Part shown: one piece after another, positions 24,700 to 38,922 of the stretch | Layout: the number at the start of each line of letters is the position of its first letter | Numbering within the stretch: position 1 is the stretch's first letter | From: Acanthopleura granulata | Taxonomy: Eukaryota > Mollusca > Polyplacophora > Chitonida > Chitonidae | NCBI GenBank assembly: GCA_016165875.1 | Contig: JABBOT010000002.1 | Coordinates: 30,865,642 to 30,929,641, forward strand | Length of the DNA: 64,000 bases | Reading direction: 5' to 3' | Position numbers and translations under genes: made by a program | The notes under the pieces: model-generated | Database searches by the model: none | Told to the model about the DNA's origin: nothing | What the model saw: the letters and a program-made list of their open reading frames with translations, nothing else

Positions 24700-24830
24700 A
24701 TTACTCTTCACACCTATGACACAGTTGCCATACTCTTCACATGTTTGGTACCATTGCCACATTCTTCATATGTCTGGTACAATTTCCATACTCCTCACAC
24801 GTGGGACACAGTTGCTGTACTCACAGTTAC
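24700..24830. repeat. Short tandem repeat, about 29-bp period
   Basis: ACTCTTCACAxxTxTGxxACxxTTGCCAT-like units repeat about four times, for example ACTCTTCACATGTTTGGTAC and ATTCTTCATATGTCTGGTAC. This explains the overlapping open frames in this stretch. Confidence 0.75.
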
Positions 24831-26239
24831 AGGTCCAATTGGTATACACTCTTCACATCCTCCTGTCAGTGGATGTCGCACAACACATGCTACCGTCACA
24901 CGAGACCATCCAGTACGCCACGAGGCTTTCCTGTGTACACAGCGCAAGCACTGGGATGACTCATACAATGTGAATGTATGAAAAGAACCTTTTCATAAAA
25001 TGACAGATTAATAAATTATGCGGGTGTTTAAGAAAATAATATGAGACCGCTTTAATGACTTGGTTAAGTACAAAGGAGCTGTGTAAATAAATGATGTACA
25101 TGTTTTTAGACATTCGTGCAAATACAATTTGTTCATACTATATTGGACTAGTAGGCCCTTTTTAGGCATGGAGAGCAAAGACCGCGTTGCCATTATGGGG
25201 TATACCCCTCTTGTAGATCTTTAACGAATGTGATTTCACGTGGTTTGGGTTCATTTCGTGTATATTAGTCATAAGCAACACCCAGCTCATCATTATTTGG
25301 CCAAGAATGATACTTAGATTTAATCTCAAAAGTTGTGACGTCATAGCCTGCATGTGGACGCTTTGCAGTGCTACCCATTTAACCAAGAATTCTGACCTGA
25401 CCACGAGCCTTGGGCGCAGCGTTACACACTCTAGCAAATAAAATCAATCAATCAATCAATAAAGAAATAAATAAATAAATAAATACCACATGTTGAAAAT
25501 GAGGAACTGGGGGTTATTCATGATACAACCAAAGGTTTGATTCTCGATTTTTCCATCGTCAACATGCAACATACTATTAGAGCAGACTTATATGTGAGCT
25601 CTGCTAACAGTATTCAACACATAGGGATTATCTTACAGATGGGCAAGTCTGTGATACTCGTTAAAGAACACCAAAGCAAATGCTTCTATTAGTAAACCGC
25701 TGATATGTTCAGTATAATAAACAAGGGTGTAAAGCCGCTGAAAAGCCAAGGCAGTTTGCCTTAATTACAGAAATATTGTGATGTATCTCTTCGGTGTTGT
25801 TAAGGAAACAAACGTGATTGATGAAATTTTACGGTTGGTTTAAATCACCAAGAGCTGTGCAATGAGAAAGACTATTCCACATGCAAAGGGTAAATAATTT
25901 GCCAGCGGTGTTATTATAACTGATTCTCTAAGGCTTCTTCTGGTACATTCTCAGAAGGCCAATATTTATAGTACAGTTGCATGTAGAAGCTGGTGCCGGT
26001 TGCAGGTCTGTGTACAACAGCAGCAGCTCGTTTTCCTCGGTGTTTTATTAGATACAATAAAAGAAAGAATGTCTGAAAAAATTTCGCAAGACTGGACATG
26101 AAGAGTTAGAATGAAAGCCAGACCTAGACAAACTTAAAAGAGCCTGGATTTCACTGTAGTTAAGTGTGGCCATTTGCCAACTTTCATTGCTGCCCTGATT
26201 ATACTCTCTATGCTGTATAGCCTTTTATATTCTATAGAG

Positions 26240-26960
26240 ACAGGATGGGCCTTCAATAGCGTCCGGAGAGTTATAACCTCAGAATAGGCCTTCTATAGAG
26301 TAAGGATAGGTCTAGGAAAACGGTCTTGCGATTACTGACCCGGAACGCCCATTTTTGTTAACGGCTGGTATAGGAATGCCTAGATTCACATGTGAAGAAT
26401 ACTACAATTATACCACAAGGTGTGAAGGACACGGCTAGTATAACAATGTCGGTTTGGACGCCTATAGGTTCACATGTGACGAGTACGACAAGTATACTAC
26501 AAGTATGAACAGTACGGCTGGCATATGAATGTCGATTTCGACGACCTAGACCATTGAATTCAGGACAGGTCTTTTACAGCCTGAGCATAAGTCTTCTACA
26601 GATTCAGAATAGGTGTTCAAAACACTTAGGATAGATCTCATACAGACTCAGGATAAGTCTTCTACTTTTTTCTTCCATAAGCCTTTGTTTTTGGAAACTG
26701 GTCTGGGGTTTATTGAGCTGGAACGCCCATTTTGGTTGACTACTGGTACACGAATGTCGGTTTAGACGCCTAGGTACAATCGATTCTGGAGAGGTATTCT
26801 ACAGACTGGATATGGGTGTTCTGTCAAGTCAGAAAAGAGCTTCTATCGAGTCGGGATAGGTCTTCTATAAAGTAAGGATAGGTCTTATCGGGCTAGAATA
26901 GGTCTTTTATGGAGTCAGGATAGGTCTTCTACAGAGTCATGATAGATCCAGATAGGTCTC
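26240..26960. repeat. Degenerate minisatellite of GGATAGGTCTTCTA-type units
   Basis: Units like GGATAGGTCTTCTATAGAGTCA recur with a period near 23-25 bp at both ends (26250-26320, 26555-26670 and 26790-26955). Between them is a longer unit of about 70-85 bp containing ACGGCTGGTATAxGAATG and TTCACATGTGA. It looks like an old, compound array. Confidence 0.75.
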
Positions 26961-28020
26961 GTGTGCAGGAAGTGCCTTCGAATAATGTTTATAACGATTG
27001 CTTGTCTATATGACGACGCCTGACCCGCCTGGAGCAGCAATTTCCTCAGGAAGAGAGGAAGTATCGATCAGCCATGAGAGGAACTCTCGGCAACAACAGG
27101 TGGAGGCCGACGCTTAATGCTAGAATTAAGGGTGGTCAAAGTTACTGTAAACAAAAACTACTGGACTAAATCTCAAATTCCTACATGGATAGCTGTCCTG
27201 CTTTAGTGGGAGGGTATATTGGTACATACCCCATAACTGCAACGTTTCAGACAGAATATTAACAAGTCCTTGTACAAACCAAGGTCAACTGCACGCAAAG
27301 AGATAAATTCTTTTTTAATTTTGAGACTAATTCCTGTTGAATCTAGGGTTAAAGCCAAACGTACAGAAATAGGCTGAAGGTCGAGTTCCTATCACCGCTC
27401 ATGCAAAATTAGCGCTGAACGCTCCTTTGCTGAAGGATTAAAACATACTCTCGTATATCCCAACCAACAAGTCAACGAGAAAAATACAAAGAGTGTACAC
27501 TCTCTAAGTTCCGTAATGGGGGTTCTGAAGGTCGTTTCGGTCTGTAACCTTCATTTAATAGACACCAATGGTTCTTTTTACTGTTATTGCACCAGCTTTC
27601 CTTTTATTTTCAGATGAACACAAATCGATGGCTGACAAATTGCATAGTTACTTTTTCAAGACACACACAAATCACAATGGTTAAAAGTTCGGCATTACTC
27701 ATCCATGATCAGAGTACATCATGTATGAAAAGGCTATCATAGGGACTCCGAGTTATTCAAGGAATCCTCACGTACATGGAAGCGTTCAGCATTTAAATGA
27801 ATATGATTAAATGTAGCAAACCAGATTCTTCGTACCTCTGCGATTTATGCTGTGTGCATATTTGATAAATGTTGATACCCGGTTTTGTGAATTTAAGTTC
27901 ATTTCATTCCTACCACATAACAGGGTGTATAATACACACTTAGCCTCGTTCGTGTGACTTTGCCATTTCTGGCCCTGAAAACCACACTAGCACACATTTT
28001 TTCATCCACGTGAGGCAAGC

Positions 28021-31000
28021 TCAAAAGGTGTCGCTTCGACTTCGGCCGATTCGTTTCTTTAAAGCATTCTTCATGTTCAGAAGTTTCGACTTTTTGTTCG
28101 ACTCTGGGCCTGGTGGGCGAGGAAGTCGGGTCAAACTTTTGACGTGTTCTCTTAAAATTTGACGGAGAAGTTCGTCCATAGATTCCAAAACACCCTGAGG
28201 GCTGTCAGCTACGGAAATCTCGTATTTAGGGCAGTCCAGATCTGCTGCAAGCGCCGTCCCTTCATCTTCCGTGACTGATCTTGCGGTCAAGATGTCACTC
28301 TTGTTGGCCACGAGTACCAGTGGGATTTCCACCGGCTTGTGTTGGTATAGGGTTTCCTTAAGGCGACAGACGGTGCAGAAGCTGTTTCGATCTGTCACAG
28401 AATACATCATTACGAAACCATCCCCGGACTTAATGTGATTCTCCAAGTCGGCAGGAGAAGTCTACAAAAACAACAATACAAGACGTCAATAACAAGCGCT
28501 GTTTCGCGATTCTTGTTCAGAACTGTGTATAACAAGAAGATTAAAGCTTTGGATAGCTTAATATCCTTAATATCACGGTATGCTTCTGTTTTATCCTATC
28601 TTTTCGAAGCCCACAACCTATAGGTCTTCGTAACTTCTCTAGCTCCTATCCAAAGCTTGGCCATGAGGAAATGGCTTGTAACATTTTAGACAGTGATGAC
28701 GCATCGAGGCATTTCTTCAAAATCTGCCGCATTTTCATAAGCATTTTATTAGAGATCCCCAAACCAAAAATCTCCCGCCTATCTTTTCATCAGTTGTCTT
28801 TTGGTATCGTCTGTATACATACGCGGATGAGACCCCGTCAGCAGTGCTTCAGCGTTTGACGTTGTTCCCATCTCAGTTGTAAAATGATGGAGCAATAAAG
28901 AAGACACGGGAAACAAAAGGGAATGACTGGCTGGTCCAACCAAACTGTGCAGTTGAAACATATTAATATGAGCGCCTCTCTATAGCCTGTTTATGGCTCT
29001 GAAAGCGAAGCATTAATTCACCTTTTGGAGTAATACAGGAAACCGAACACATCACGATACATTTTGAGCTCACTCTGGTACTGTTATCTCTAAGTTAGCA
29101 CCGTTGCAAGAAACTGAGCTTTCTTTGCACACATGTAGGCCTACTACCACATAGAATGTTCGCTTTGCTGAGGATTTTAACAGTGATTATGGCCGTGCCC
29201 ATATGCAGGATAAGTGCACGACATGGAATACAGGAGATGGATGCTAACGCTAACACAATGGGAGAATCAACAACCACAGTTGTACCATAAGGAAATACGG
29301 TACATAATTACTGACATGTCTTAAATTGAATGCAAAAACTGAGCTCTACAGTGAGCCCCTTTAACAAACAATACAAATGCTTTAAAAAAAGTCCACTCGC
29401 ACAACACAGCAAGCCTTTGCGAGATATGACAGCAATGGGAATTATCTGAGTTTGCCTTCATCTCGAGGTAAGGCACGCACCTCTCACGGCTATGTTTGCT
29501 GTAATCACAATGTTAAAACGGTTGCTCGCGTATGCATTAGTGAGAATATCCAGTATAACTGGAATACACTCAAACATTATTGATCAAAGCGAAGAGGAGG
29601 TTTTGGAGCTATAATTTGCATGGCATAAAATAGAAACCCAGGGAGCATGAAGACACGGTCTAGATATTCCAAATTTCATGAGCACACAAAATTGAAATAC
29701 ACTTGCCTACTGGTAAAATATACCAAACACATGAAAACCCAAATAGTACCAGAATTCGTGATGAAACATCTTGAGTCATTGTAGCTTGTTGAGGGAGAAA
29801 GATAATTTTATAGCTTTCCGCACTATTGATATTAGAAGATTTAGGGTAGTACTAGTATTTCGTGATGAAATATCTTGAGTCATTGAAGTTGTTTACAGAC
29901 CGTGTAAAATATTTCTGCTATGTATATTACGTGTAGGCTGCACGTATGCATTATCGAATCAGGAAATGTACAGAGATTTCTATGTGTAGGTTGTCCACAA
30001 TGGTCATCATTGTCCAGATTCCTGATTTATATGACAGTTAAAAAGATGTACTCGGCTGTGACAAAGATTTATAAATGCCAGTATTACATTATCACACGAC
30101 AACCGCCGCCTCCTGCAGCTCATCTCGATACTATTTGTGGACATATGTATAGGTATATATATATGACAATCAGAAAATGGTCAAGCGACAACTGATGATG
30201 AGGAAGCCAAATTAAACTTCTTTGCATCAAGAGATACACCTCACAACCTCTGCGTGAACTGCTACATGTAATTCCGGACTTTAATGCTGAGTGTAATTCG
30301 TGTGTAGCGTATTTTCTGTATATACGTAGGAATGCTCATTCACTCCCTCGATCAAATGTGTTAATTGATCTCTCAGCTTGGAAACTTCAACACATTCCAT
30401 TCTGCAATAAGCTGTGGGGAATACAATGTCTGTGGTACGTTCACTGTATATTGCTCACCCAGGTGTTACATGCACGTTTATTAAACCTACGGAAATTGAG
30501 TTCACAGGTAACTAGATCGCCTCTGTTCGATACCAGCCACACATGTAATGGCCAAATCGTGTTTACTGCCTGCGGGAGGAAGCTCTCAGGCAGCGAGTAT
30601 TTATTACTACTTCATCGCCGTAAAACCTCGACAGAGGGGAACCGTTCCCATAAAACTCGGCTATCAATGCTTTGAACGTTGTACAGCAGTGATAAAGCAA
30701 TGAACATTCTAGCCTTGTGCCCCCAGTTGTTTAAAGCAGGGTTCTTTTCGGTAAATACGATCTGGTTGTAAAACTATCACCCGGAAATATTATGTTGTTT
30801 TACTTCACCTGTGAGGCTGTATCGACGATCTCCAGGGTAATGTCGTCCCCCCGGGGAGAGTTCACCTTGTGGTTGTACACCATTTCTGAAAGGTACCAAA
30901 CAAACATTGCTTTCGTTATCCATTTATGTCCTGGGAATGAACAAATGATTGCGGTTTTACGCGACACTGGCAGTATTTCGACCATATCGTGCTGTATTCC

Positions 31001-32941
31001 CTTTGATTTGTTCGTTTGACTGGGGTTTAACGTCGCTTTCAACATTATTTTGGTAATATCACGATCTATCTGTGAAATGCCCATGCAATGTTAATACCTT
31101 AAGGCAGTGATACGTGCTGCATACCTACTTATATATGAGCGTTGCGATAGGCGATGACATTGATACCTCTTCATCATGAATATGTAGGTCTCACTAGTTA
31201 CGAGGTTAAAATCATTTGTTCACGTTTGTATTTTATTAAATAGTATAAAGGTGATGTAAAAATTCAATCGCCCTTGACGCTAAGAATAATGTTTATTCAC
31301 GGCTATAGTGATGAACTGAATTTCCAAGGGTAATAAATGATAAAAATATCGGTTAAACCTGAGCCCTGGTGCCCCCCCCCCCCCCGACACACACACGCTC
31401 CCCCCTCCCTCGCCTTTCTCCTTTACACTCACAAGCACAGTTTACCCCTTCAGGATAAGGTAATGAAATACGTCCGGACCAGCAGATGAGATTGTTGTGA
31501 GTAGAGAAAACTTTGGTGTTGTCATATCCAAAATTATGTAGATCTCGGGTATCAACGGAATAATCGAGGATGTATTGTTCTATATACGCCGCACAGCACA
31601 TGAAAGTCGGTCGCTTTTCTACTTTTGACGGTGTGCACGCCTCGCTGGTAAAGAAAAACTGGCCGAGTGAAAATTCCTTCTTGGTTGGGGGTAAAACCTC
31701 AGCCACTCTCGCTTAGGGGATTCATAACGGAATGTTGTCAAAACTGCTAGTTATTTTGTTGCAACAAATCGAGATAGGCCCGGTTTTTAATCCGAAAGCA
31801 CAGCCCACACACTGGTATATTTACGCGGTAACTGGTGAGCAGTGTACACGAGGGTCGTGTATCTTAATCATACGAGGGCACAAATCACACAAGGAAATAG
31901 GTACACGGCTGTGATGCAATTATATGAGACTCTTTGAAACACAAACAGTTATTATAGTGTACAATAATGAAGGGCTTGTGATACGTACCTTTATTGTTTT
32001 CATAATCTCCAATGTAGCGCTTGGTGATGTACCGGACAACGAATGCTGAAATGTGGTAAGACAATACAAACGTGTACATGGGAAGGGGTACATCAATGCA
32101 AATGCATTGTATAAGGACTATTAATGGAGTTCAGATGTGTGGTAGGGATATTATAATAAAAATGCGTGATAAGGGATACCAATAAAATACAACTGTATGA
32201 ACAAAGATGCCATTACAATACAAACCAGAGGTATAAGGATATCAGTACAAAGCAAATGTTTGTGAACACACTGGCGGCTTTGCTTGCTTCATTATTTTTT
32301 CTACCTGATATAGATTATGCGAAGGGCCTTGAATGTGTAATGAACCACCGAAGACTTTCGGCACAGGAATATTTTGTTAATTATAAGTGTAGCAATGCTT
32401 ATTAACTAAACTTTTCCCCTTCTATTCAAGGCATAGAATCAGTTGACACTGAAATCGAAGACAACGTTAAATTTGCGGAATAGATCTGCCGACAAGACCA
32501 GGTGATCCGTCGATGTGTGATCTCTGTGGGCAAATTTGTTCGGAGACTGATTCCGAAGTAGCATTAACCCCAGGTTCCAAGGGGCGAGTTCTGATTAAAC
32601 ACCTGGCACCTCGCCTGGTCTGGTCTGCATTAACACGATGAAAGTATCTTCTTGTTTCATCTCATTCCATGTACCGCTGAGGAACACGCTTTGGTGTAAC
32701 CTAGATAAACATGCTACAGATGGCGTGCCTCATCATAAGTGTTCAACTGTGCAATCGCAATAGTAGCAGTTAACGTACCAAATAATTTGGGATACATATA
32801 TCATTTCATTTGAATTGTCCTTTTTTACAGGCATAATTTAAGTAAGTTGTACATACCGGATTTACCGACCCCACAGCCACCCAGCATAACTATCTTCGCC
32901 TGGGTCAGTTGTTTCTTGGACGGATTAGGTGATAGAGACAT
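28021..32941 (-). CDS. RERG/RASL-like small GTPase, four coding exons
   Basis: Coding exons on the minus strand: 32941-32857, 32045-31989, 30885-30809 and 28461-28021 (stop TGA 28021-28023). Phases join cleanly to give 219 residues, and an in-frame TGA lies two codons before the ATG. The Ras fold is clear: P-loop GGCGVGKS at 21-28, ITKRYIGDY at 35-43, VDTASQ at 68-73, NKSD at 126-129 and EISVAD at 154-159. The basic C-terminal tail (KNALKKRIGRSRSDTF) has no CAAX box, as in RERG-type proteins, so it is probably not prenylated. Two key positions are altered. The switch I Thr of Ras (Thr35) aligns with Asn46, and the DxxG glycine (Ras Gly60) is Ser72. RERG has PTLES and DTAGQ there. The family name is secure as Ras-superfamily, while the exact subfamily (RERG, RASL11 or RASL12) is less certain. 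Confidence 0.9.
29755..29897. repeat. Short direct repeat pair in intron 3 of the RERG-like gene
   Basis: TTCGTGATGAAACATCTTGAGTCATTG near 29755 recurs as TTCGTGATGAAATATCTTGAGTCATTG near 29860, about 105 bp apart. Possibly a two-unit tandem. Confidence 0.6.
30998..31064 (-). repeat. Tail fragment of the second dispersed repeat family
   Basis: TTTGACTGGGGTTTAACGTCGCTTTCAACATTATTTTGGT resembles the tail (GGGTTTTACGTCGxACTCAACA) of the family at 8480. Lies in an intron of the RERG-like gene. Confidence 0.45.
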
Positions 32942-35900
32942 GATTCACTTCTATCGATCAACTTTCCCAACGAATTTGGTGATAGTTTGAAATAAAGCCG
33001 TTCTCCACTTTGAATTCCTAATCTCGGAATGAGCCATAGCCTACATGGCGGTTCCTGAACGGGCGACGAGAATGTGTAGACGATGTTTGAGATGACGACA
33101 CAGCCATAAGAAGACAAAGTTTTTTATCATTTAGATACCAGTATATAGCGCCCCTCTGTTCCTACACGCGGAACATCTGTAGGCTCCGTACAAAGACAGT
33201 TTCTCTCCTTTCTATCTGTTAGACTCCAGTAATTTGGTGACCTTACAGAAAATTCAGGTATAAAGGTTCAAAAGTTGGCAGAATTAGGCACCCTTCGTTA
33301 ACCGTTGATTCCCGCTTTGGTTTCTCGCTCCCGTGTGTGTACAGTACGCGTTCTCCGCGGGACAAACGCGACTGAAGCTTATGTTTTACTTCAATTTCGC
33401 CGAGGAGATACCAGATGCATGGTCTTCCGACCGGTAATGACGTCTTCTAAACAGATGACTAACTCAGCTGGGCTCTGACGACCAGCTCGACTCTGTTACA
33501 ACTTGGAACATAGGGCAAAAAATAGCGCTAGGCGGCAGAGACCCAAACTCTTATGTCGACGATATATTATCACCAGTATCAGAGATCTCAAAGAATTCCT
33601 GTTTGCTGTGGGTACCAGCTGTTTTTATGCGGTGTATAGTCATGTACGAAGATGGTCTGTGGTGAGTGACAGAAGCAATCCTGCAGACTGTAACATCATC
33701 TTGCCGGGAGCTGGGAGATGAAAAAAGTCACCACTGCGTCCAACACCTTCATTCATTCGCGCGCCGGCTCGTGAGCAGAGAGCTTAACCGAATCACATGC
33801 CGAATGGATGGTAAAAAAATTTCCTGAGACGAGAATTGCACAGGGCTACAGAGCTTACGTAAGACTCGCTGTTTTTTTGTTCACAGGCTACTGTGATGGG
33901 ATTCAGGTTTAAAGCAGGGGAAACTGGGTTCCGATTAACATGGAAATTTCGCAAGGAAGCCCAACTGTTTTTAATGACTCTGGAATATAGCGGCTGTTAT
34001 ATGATGCCAGGCAGCCTGCTCAACCTCGCTCTGTAGCTGTGGGTTAGAAGCCTGCTCTTCCTGTGAAACACTGATGGTTATATTTACGAACTCATCTACA
34101 ACAGATTATCACTTACTTCACAGAAATCTGACTATACACCGGCAACGGGGTTCCAGTAGATTTCGTTCAAGCAAAATATCTCAGCGTGAATTAGCACCGT
34201 TTAATACACTTATCTTCAATACATAATCATGTCAGGTCCCTGGTGTAAGTTAATTGTTTACAGGATGGTGCTTTAGAGCGACGGTAGATCAGAAATGATG
34301 ACACTGCAGATTTAATGTGCGTGTTTGCTGCAGAATCTTTCCATCAGTCCCCCCACGAAAACTCAGCCCATGTATCCAAGATAAGCACTCACTGCATAAA
34401 ACTGGGTGATTACCAATCTACCTCAGTATTTCCACATAAACATCTTGTTCCGAAGAGATAGCTTAAGAGGAAGGGCCGTTCATAGACAGGAATCACAGTG
34501 AATCATCTCTGCTGGCACCGGCTTGACGCGTGTTTGTAATTCACAAGTCACAAACCATACCTATAGGTTATACGTGCTCAGGTATATATCTTCAATTATA
34601 ATCGAAGCACAACGTATTAATAACGCCTATCTAGCATTGCTTGTTAGCCAAGTGAAACGTTATCACATAAGCCCTCCACGAACATCTACCAGTAGAACAC
34701 TGATGTACTAACAGTAGAGAGTTCAGTTCAGAGATTGTACATGTCCATCCCGTTTACCTCAAACATTACCCCTATATATACAGAAAGCCAACCACGAGTG
34801 GTTTATTTATTTATTTATTGTTCTTAACTTTCATATGCTCGACTTTAAGTGTGTGGTAGGAACTACGGTCCAACTGAAAATGTCACCATCTTATAATATT
34901 ATTAGTTCATAAGCACGACTTATATCCCCTTCTGCCCGAATCATTAGGTCCTTATACACCGCTAGGACTTTGGTATGCAGAAATATTGCCAGGAACCCTT
35001 ATTTAGCAATTCATGGAGACTACATGTAACATACTACAGAGAGTAAATCCAGAGCAGTGACAGTAGTGTGGTGGTCGCCAATGGTCACGAGTAAGAGGTG
35101 AAGTACGACCACGGGGGACACATATTGTGTGTCATATTTGGTCAAGGAGACCACATATGGTATAATTTGTTAAAGTCTGTCATTATGTTCAGGTTTCTAT
35201 ACTGTGCTTTCAGTGTATGAATTTTTAATAATACTTAAAATGTCTACCCTAAACAAATATTTGCTTTCCACAAATTAACGCCCATCGTAACACTGACTAC
35301 AATGTTAACTTGACACAAACTTTGCTTAAGTTGAAGAGCCACAGAACACATGTCTACATGTGCGCAGGTGTGCAATGGTCTCGCTTCGTTACTGGCAATA
35401 TTATTATGTAAAATTTTGATATTTTTATTTCTTCATATACCGCTTAAATTAAAGTTAGACATCGGGAATGAGGGTATGGATACGATTATTATTATCCTAC
35501 AAAGATACAGGCCTATAGTAAAAAATGCAGGTGAAGTTGACCCTATGTGGCTACACCTTATGTGGCCTTTCTCACATACTTTGTGGCCGCCTTACTGCTT
35601 CGAGGCTCCCCTGTCTCCTGCGTGTTAGTTACAGGCTTTATTTCGACAAGAAGATATATATGATAATGCCCCAAGTCGTGTTCATCAATCCTTATATTTC
35701 TATTAAAGCAAAACAAATGCCTTCATTTTGCGCTTGAAAAAAGAAGCAGAATTTATAGCCTTGAGGGTATCAGAGGAAGATTATTCCACAAACGAAGATC
35801 TTGAATTCTGCCGTCTGAAAAGACTTATCGCACTGTCGTCGCTGCTCTGGTTTTATTTTCTGTGCTGTGATCTTTTATATTCCTGCATAAACCGTGATTC

Positions 35901-37728
35901 TGCTGATGGGCTAACTACCCGCGAATTATTTTCACGTTATTTTTATTTTTTTGTTTATTAAACGTAATGACAGCACAAGTATTTTCAGTAATTCTAGATC
36001 AACAAAGTGTACTAAATTTTAATTGACGTCGATTCGCCTTTTTAACCTAATTCCAATTGAGCCATGGTGCTAGGGAGCGCATAAGTTGCAACTATTTAAA
36101 CAGTTAAATGAAATGAAGGTAAATTGACAACAGTTTGGATTTTACCAGTTACGTGGCCATTTGTCAACCATCACACTGTTGTCGCCCCTAAGGTTTTATT
36201 GTCCATTTCGCAGTGTTTTATGCTCCTCAATCATTTCTATCCATCCCGTGTAATTCAACACCAAAACGTTACCCATTAGGTATTTGGATAATTTTTCCCA
36301 CGCTTAAGTTAATTCGCTTTCTTCTATCGAAGATAACATAATGAAATATCCCCTAGATGCCCTCACCTAATTTGAGTGGCAGATTTTTCAAATGATTTTT
36401 TCAGAATGAAAATCTTTCTTGAACCACGCACTGATTTAGTCGAGTTCCTTAGTTTCCATTTCTCATTTCAGAATCCGTTACCTATTTCTGGCATATTGTG
36501 TTTATCAGGCCGTCGAGAATTCGGCATCTGATAGCTGTATAATCCTCTCCCAAGTGATTGAATAATCGATAAACTGTAGACCATGCATAGTGCTATACTC
36601 GTTGATCTAACATATGCCGGCAGTCTGTTTTTAGCCTCTATACTCATTATTTATTTTCTCTCTCTGTACACACATATATCCACATATACCGGGAAGCGCA
36701 TGCACTGAAAATCATCCGCACGGAAAGTGAACTGGACACAAATAATGATGGTAACAATTCTTCTCTTCTTGGTCATATATAATTAAAAATGTTTTAGAAA
36801 CAGGCACAGTAATCTCGGGTCTAATAGGTTCAAAGCAGCGTACATGCCCTTCACTGGAAATACACTCAAATTTGGTGACCACTTGACTAAATGAAAAACT
36901 GCACTCCTTAGATACCTAGATTGCAAATATTTGACATACAAAGCACTTCAAATACAGAGCTGACAAGTGGCAGAGATTCTCGTGACGCTGCCAGTATAAC
37001 AGGCATACACCTGCATGTGAACGTGCTCAGAGCTTCTCACAAGAACAAACTTGTTTTCGGACCTCTCTCTCTCTAACTGATAAGTCATTAATGACTGTCA
37101 ACCTGAGCTTGCCTGTCATGAGCGGGATCATTCCACTATATATATGACGACTCAAAGCACTTAATGAGAATTGGTCCCGGTAGAGGTAGCATCTGCGACC
37201 AGACCTCGTCCTTTGTTCTCTTTGTGTGTCTTACAATACATGTAGCGGAATCAATAGCCCCCTCCCCCGCCCCACACCTCCACCTGTCCCCGTCACATGT
37301 ACAGACGGGCAATAGCCTTATGTCCAACCCTTAAGATCGTTAGTGTGTACCATAAACCGGTTCCCTTTGTGTACCTGCACCAGTTCGCTCCGACGTTGAA
37401 ATGTGCGTTACAACTGACGCGGTCGCCAGGAATGCTAAAATGAATGATTCCATTTATTAATTTATTAAACAATATTACAAATTCCAACGCCTGAGCATCC
37501 TAGGATTGTACCTACAGGTGCATGAATATGATCACAAAACACAACCTCCTGAATATCACGTACATGTATCAAGGTGGGAAACATTCTGATGGCGCAAAGA
37601 TGATACTGGTGATGATATTGGCCTTATGTCTGCTCTGTCCAGATACAATCCTTGTATTCTCTTGGATTTGCCGTTTGACACACCCTAATTCTGCTCTAGG
37701 AAAGACATTAGTAGAGCTAAAAGCAAAA

Positions 37729-37768
37729 TAAATAAATAAATAAATAAATGAATAAATAAATAAATACA
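37729..37768. repeat. AAAT/AATA microsatellite
   Basis: About ten AAATAAAT-type units with one TGAA interruption, followed by T- and A-runs. Possibly an orphan SINE or LINE tail. Confidence 0.85.
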
Positions 37769-38922
37769 TTTCTCTGTTATTTTTTTTTTTCGGAAAAAAA
37801 AATGTATAGATGGAATCTTGTGGGAAAAGAGAAACTGTGTATTCATGATGCATGTAGGCCTATATAGGCTGAAAAGAGCAGACCAGAAGTCCCCCCAAAT
37901 TAGAGGAACTAGGATGCATTTGAAAACATTTTCATACCATATATCACTTTTGTTTATTTCCGGTACAAGACTCAGCCATTTAGAAGCATTCCTGCCTTAC
38001 AATCCGGCTGGATTCAGACACTCCTTGATCATTTCAAATCTATTTATGGGACGTCTGCCCCAGAGTAAGCTAAAGTGGGACTAGCCACAACTGGTCTACC
38101 TTGACACAGGAAATTGCAAGCTCCATGAGCCGTGTCGCAAACCAGAGTAAGCGGGTATTGCGCAATCCCTGGAGACACGCTGCCCTAGAGACAGCAAAAA
38201 TACGCAAGGATTCGGGCTATCATGTTTGGCCACGGTCAGTACTGCATGAAGCACTCGGCGTCGGCTGGGCGATGAAAAGCTAGCCCAGGTTTAACCAGAC
38301 GGACAACCCTTATCTATTTATACGACAATGCGAGGTATCGATCACTGAACAGGTCACCAAATATATTAAAAATTTTACCCCGCTGTGCAAATATATATAT
38401 TACATAGTGATGACCTTTCAAACAACAACGAGTTTTTAACGCAACGTACCGACGGGTACCTTTACCTCCCAGAATAATATTCAGTCATGCTGTTTATTTC
38501 GGTAAAGAAAATGATTTCAACTTGTATACTTGGTAAATTTGCTTTTTACATAATTTATATAGAGGTGAATTATGAGGATTTTCTTCAGTGATGAATGTGT
38601 TATTTCACATAATTTATACATATTACTTCTGTGATTACATTTTTCCCGTTTCAAACCCATACGCCATGATGTCGGAAAGAGAAACATTACGCTTTATGAT
38701 CTGAGTTCAGAGATATGACGTCACAATACATGTATGGTAAACTTTTACATTCATACGTCACGCAACAATACGACACAACGTCGTTGAAATATCTAGGTCA
38801 GCTGCAGTGCATCTTGCCGTTGAATAGTGTAAAACTCATGACCTCTGCGGAGGAAGTAAAAGAGATTGGCAGCATCAAATATGCCGTTTTCTTCACATTT
38901 TCTTCAGTTTTGGGGGTAGAAT

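Larger units (their letters stand above)
19616..28020. other. Spacer between TMEM45-like gene C and the RERG-like gene; no recognised gene
   Basis: About 8.4 kb, AT-rich, with tandem repeats described separately, TA-rich microsatellites near 20455 and 22030, a C-run near 20922, T-runs near 22955 and an AATCAATCAATC/AAAT run at 25440-25485 that resembles a SINE tail without a body. AATAAA on the minus strand at 27603-27608 is a candidate polyadenylation signal for the RERG-like gene. The longest frames (for example 24520-24981 +) follow tandem or low-complexity sequence. Confidence 0.6.

Noticed and set aside
24520..24981. 153-codon plus-strand frame
   Set aside because: Composed of CCACCC-rich low-complexity sequence and a 29-bp tandem repeat; several overlapping frames are open for the same reason.
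31353..31706. 117-codon minus-strand frame in intron 2 of the RERG-like gene
   Set aside because: The four identified exons already join in phase to give a complete Ras fold. This frame ends in a poly-glycine run translated from a C-homopolymer.
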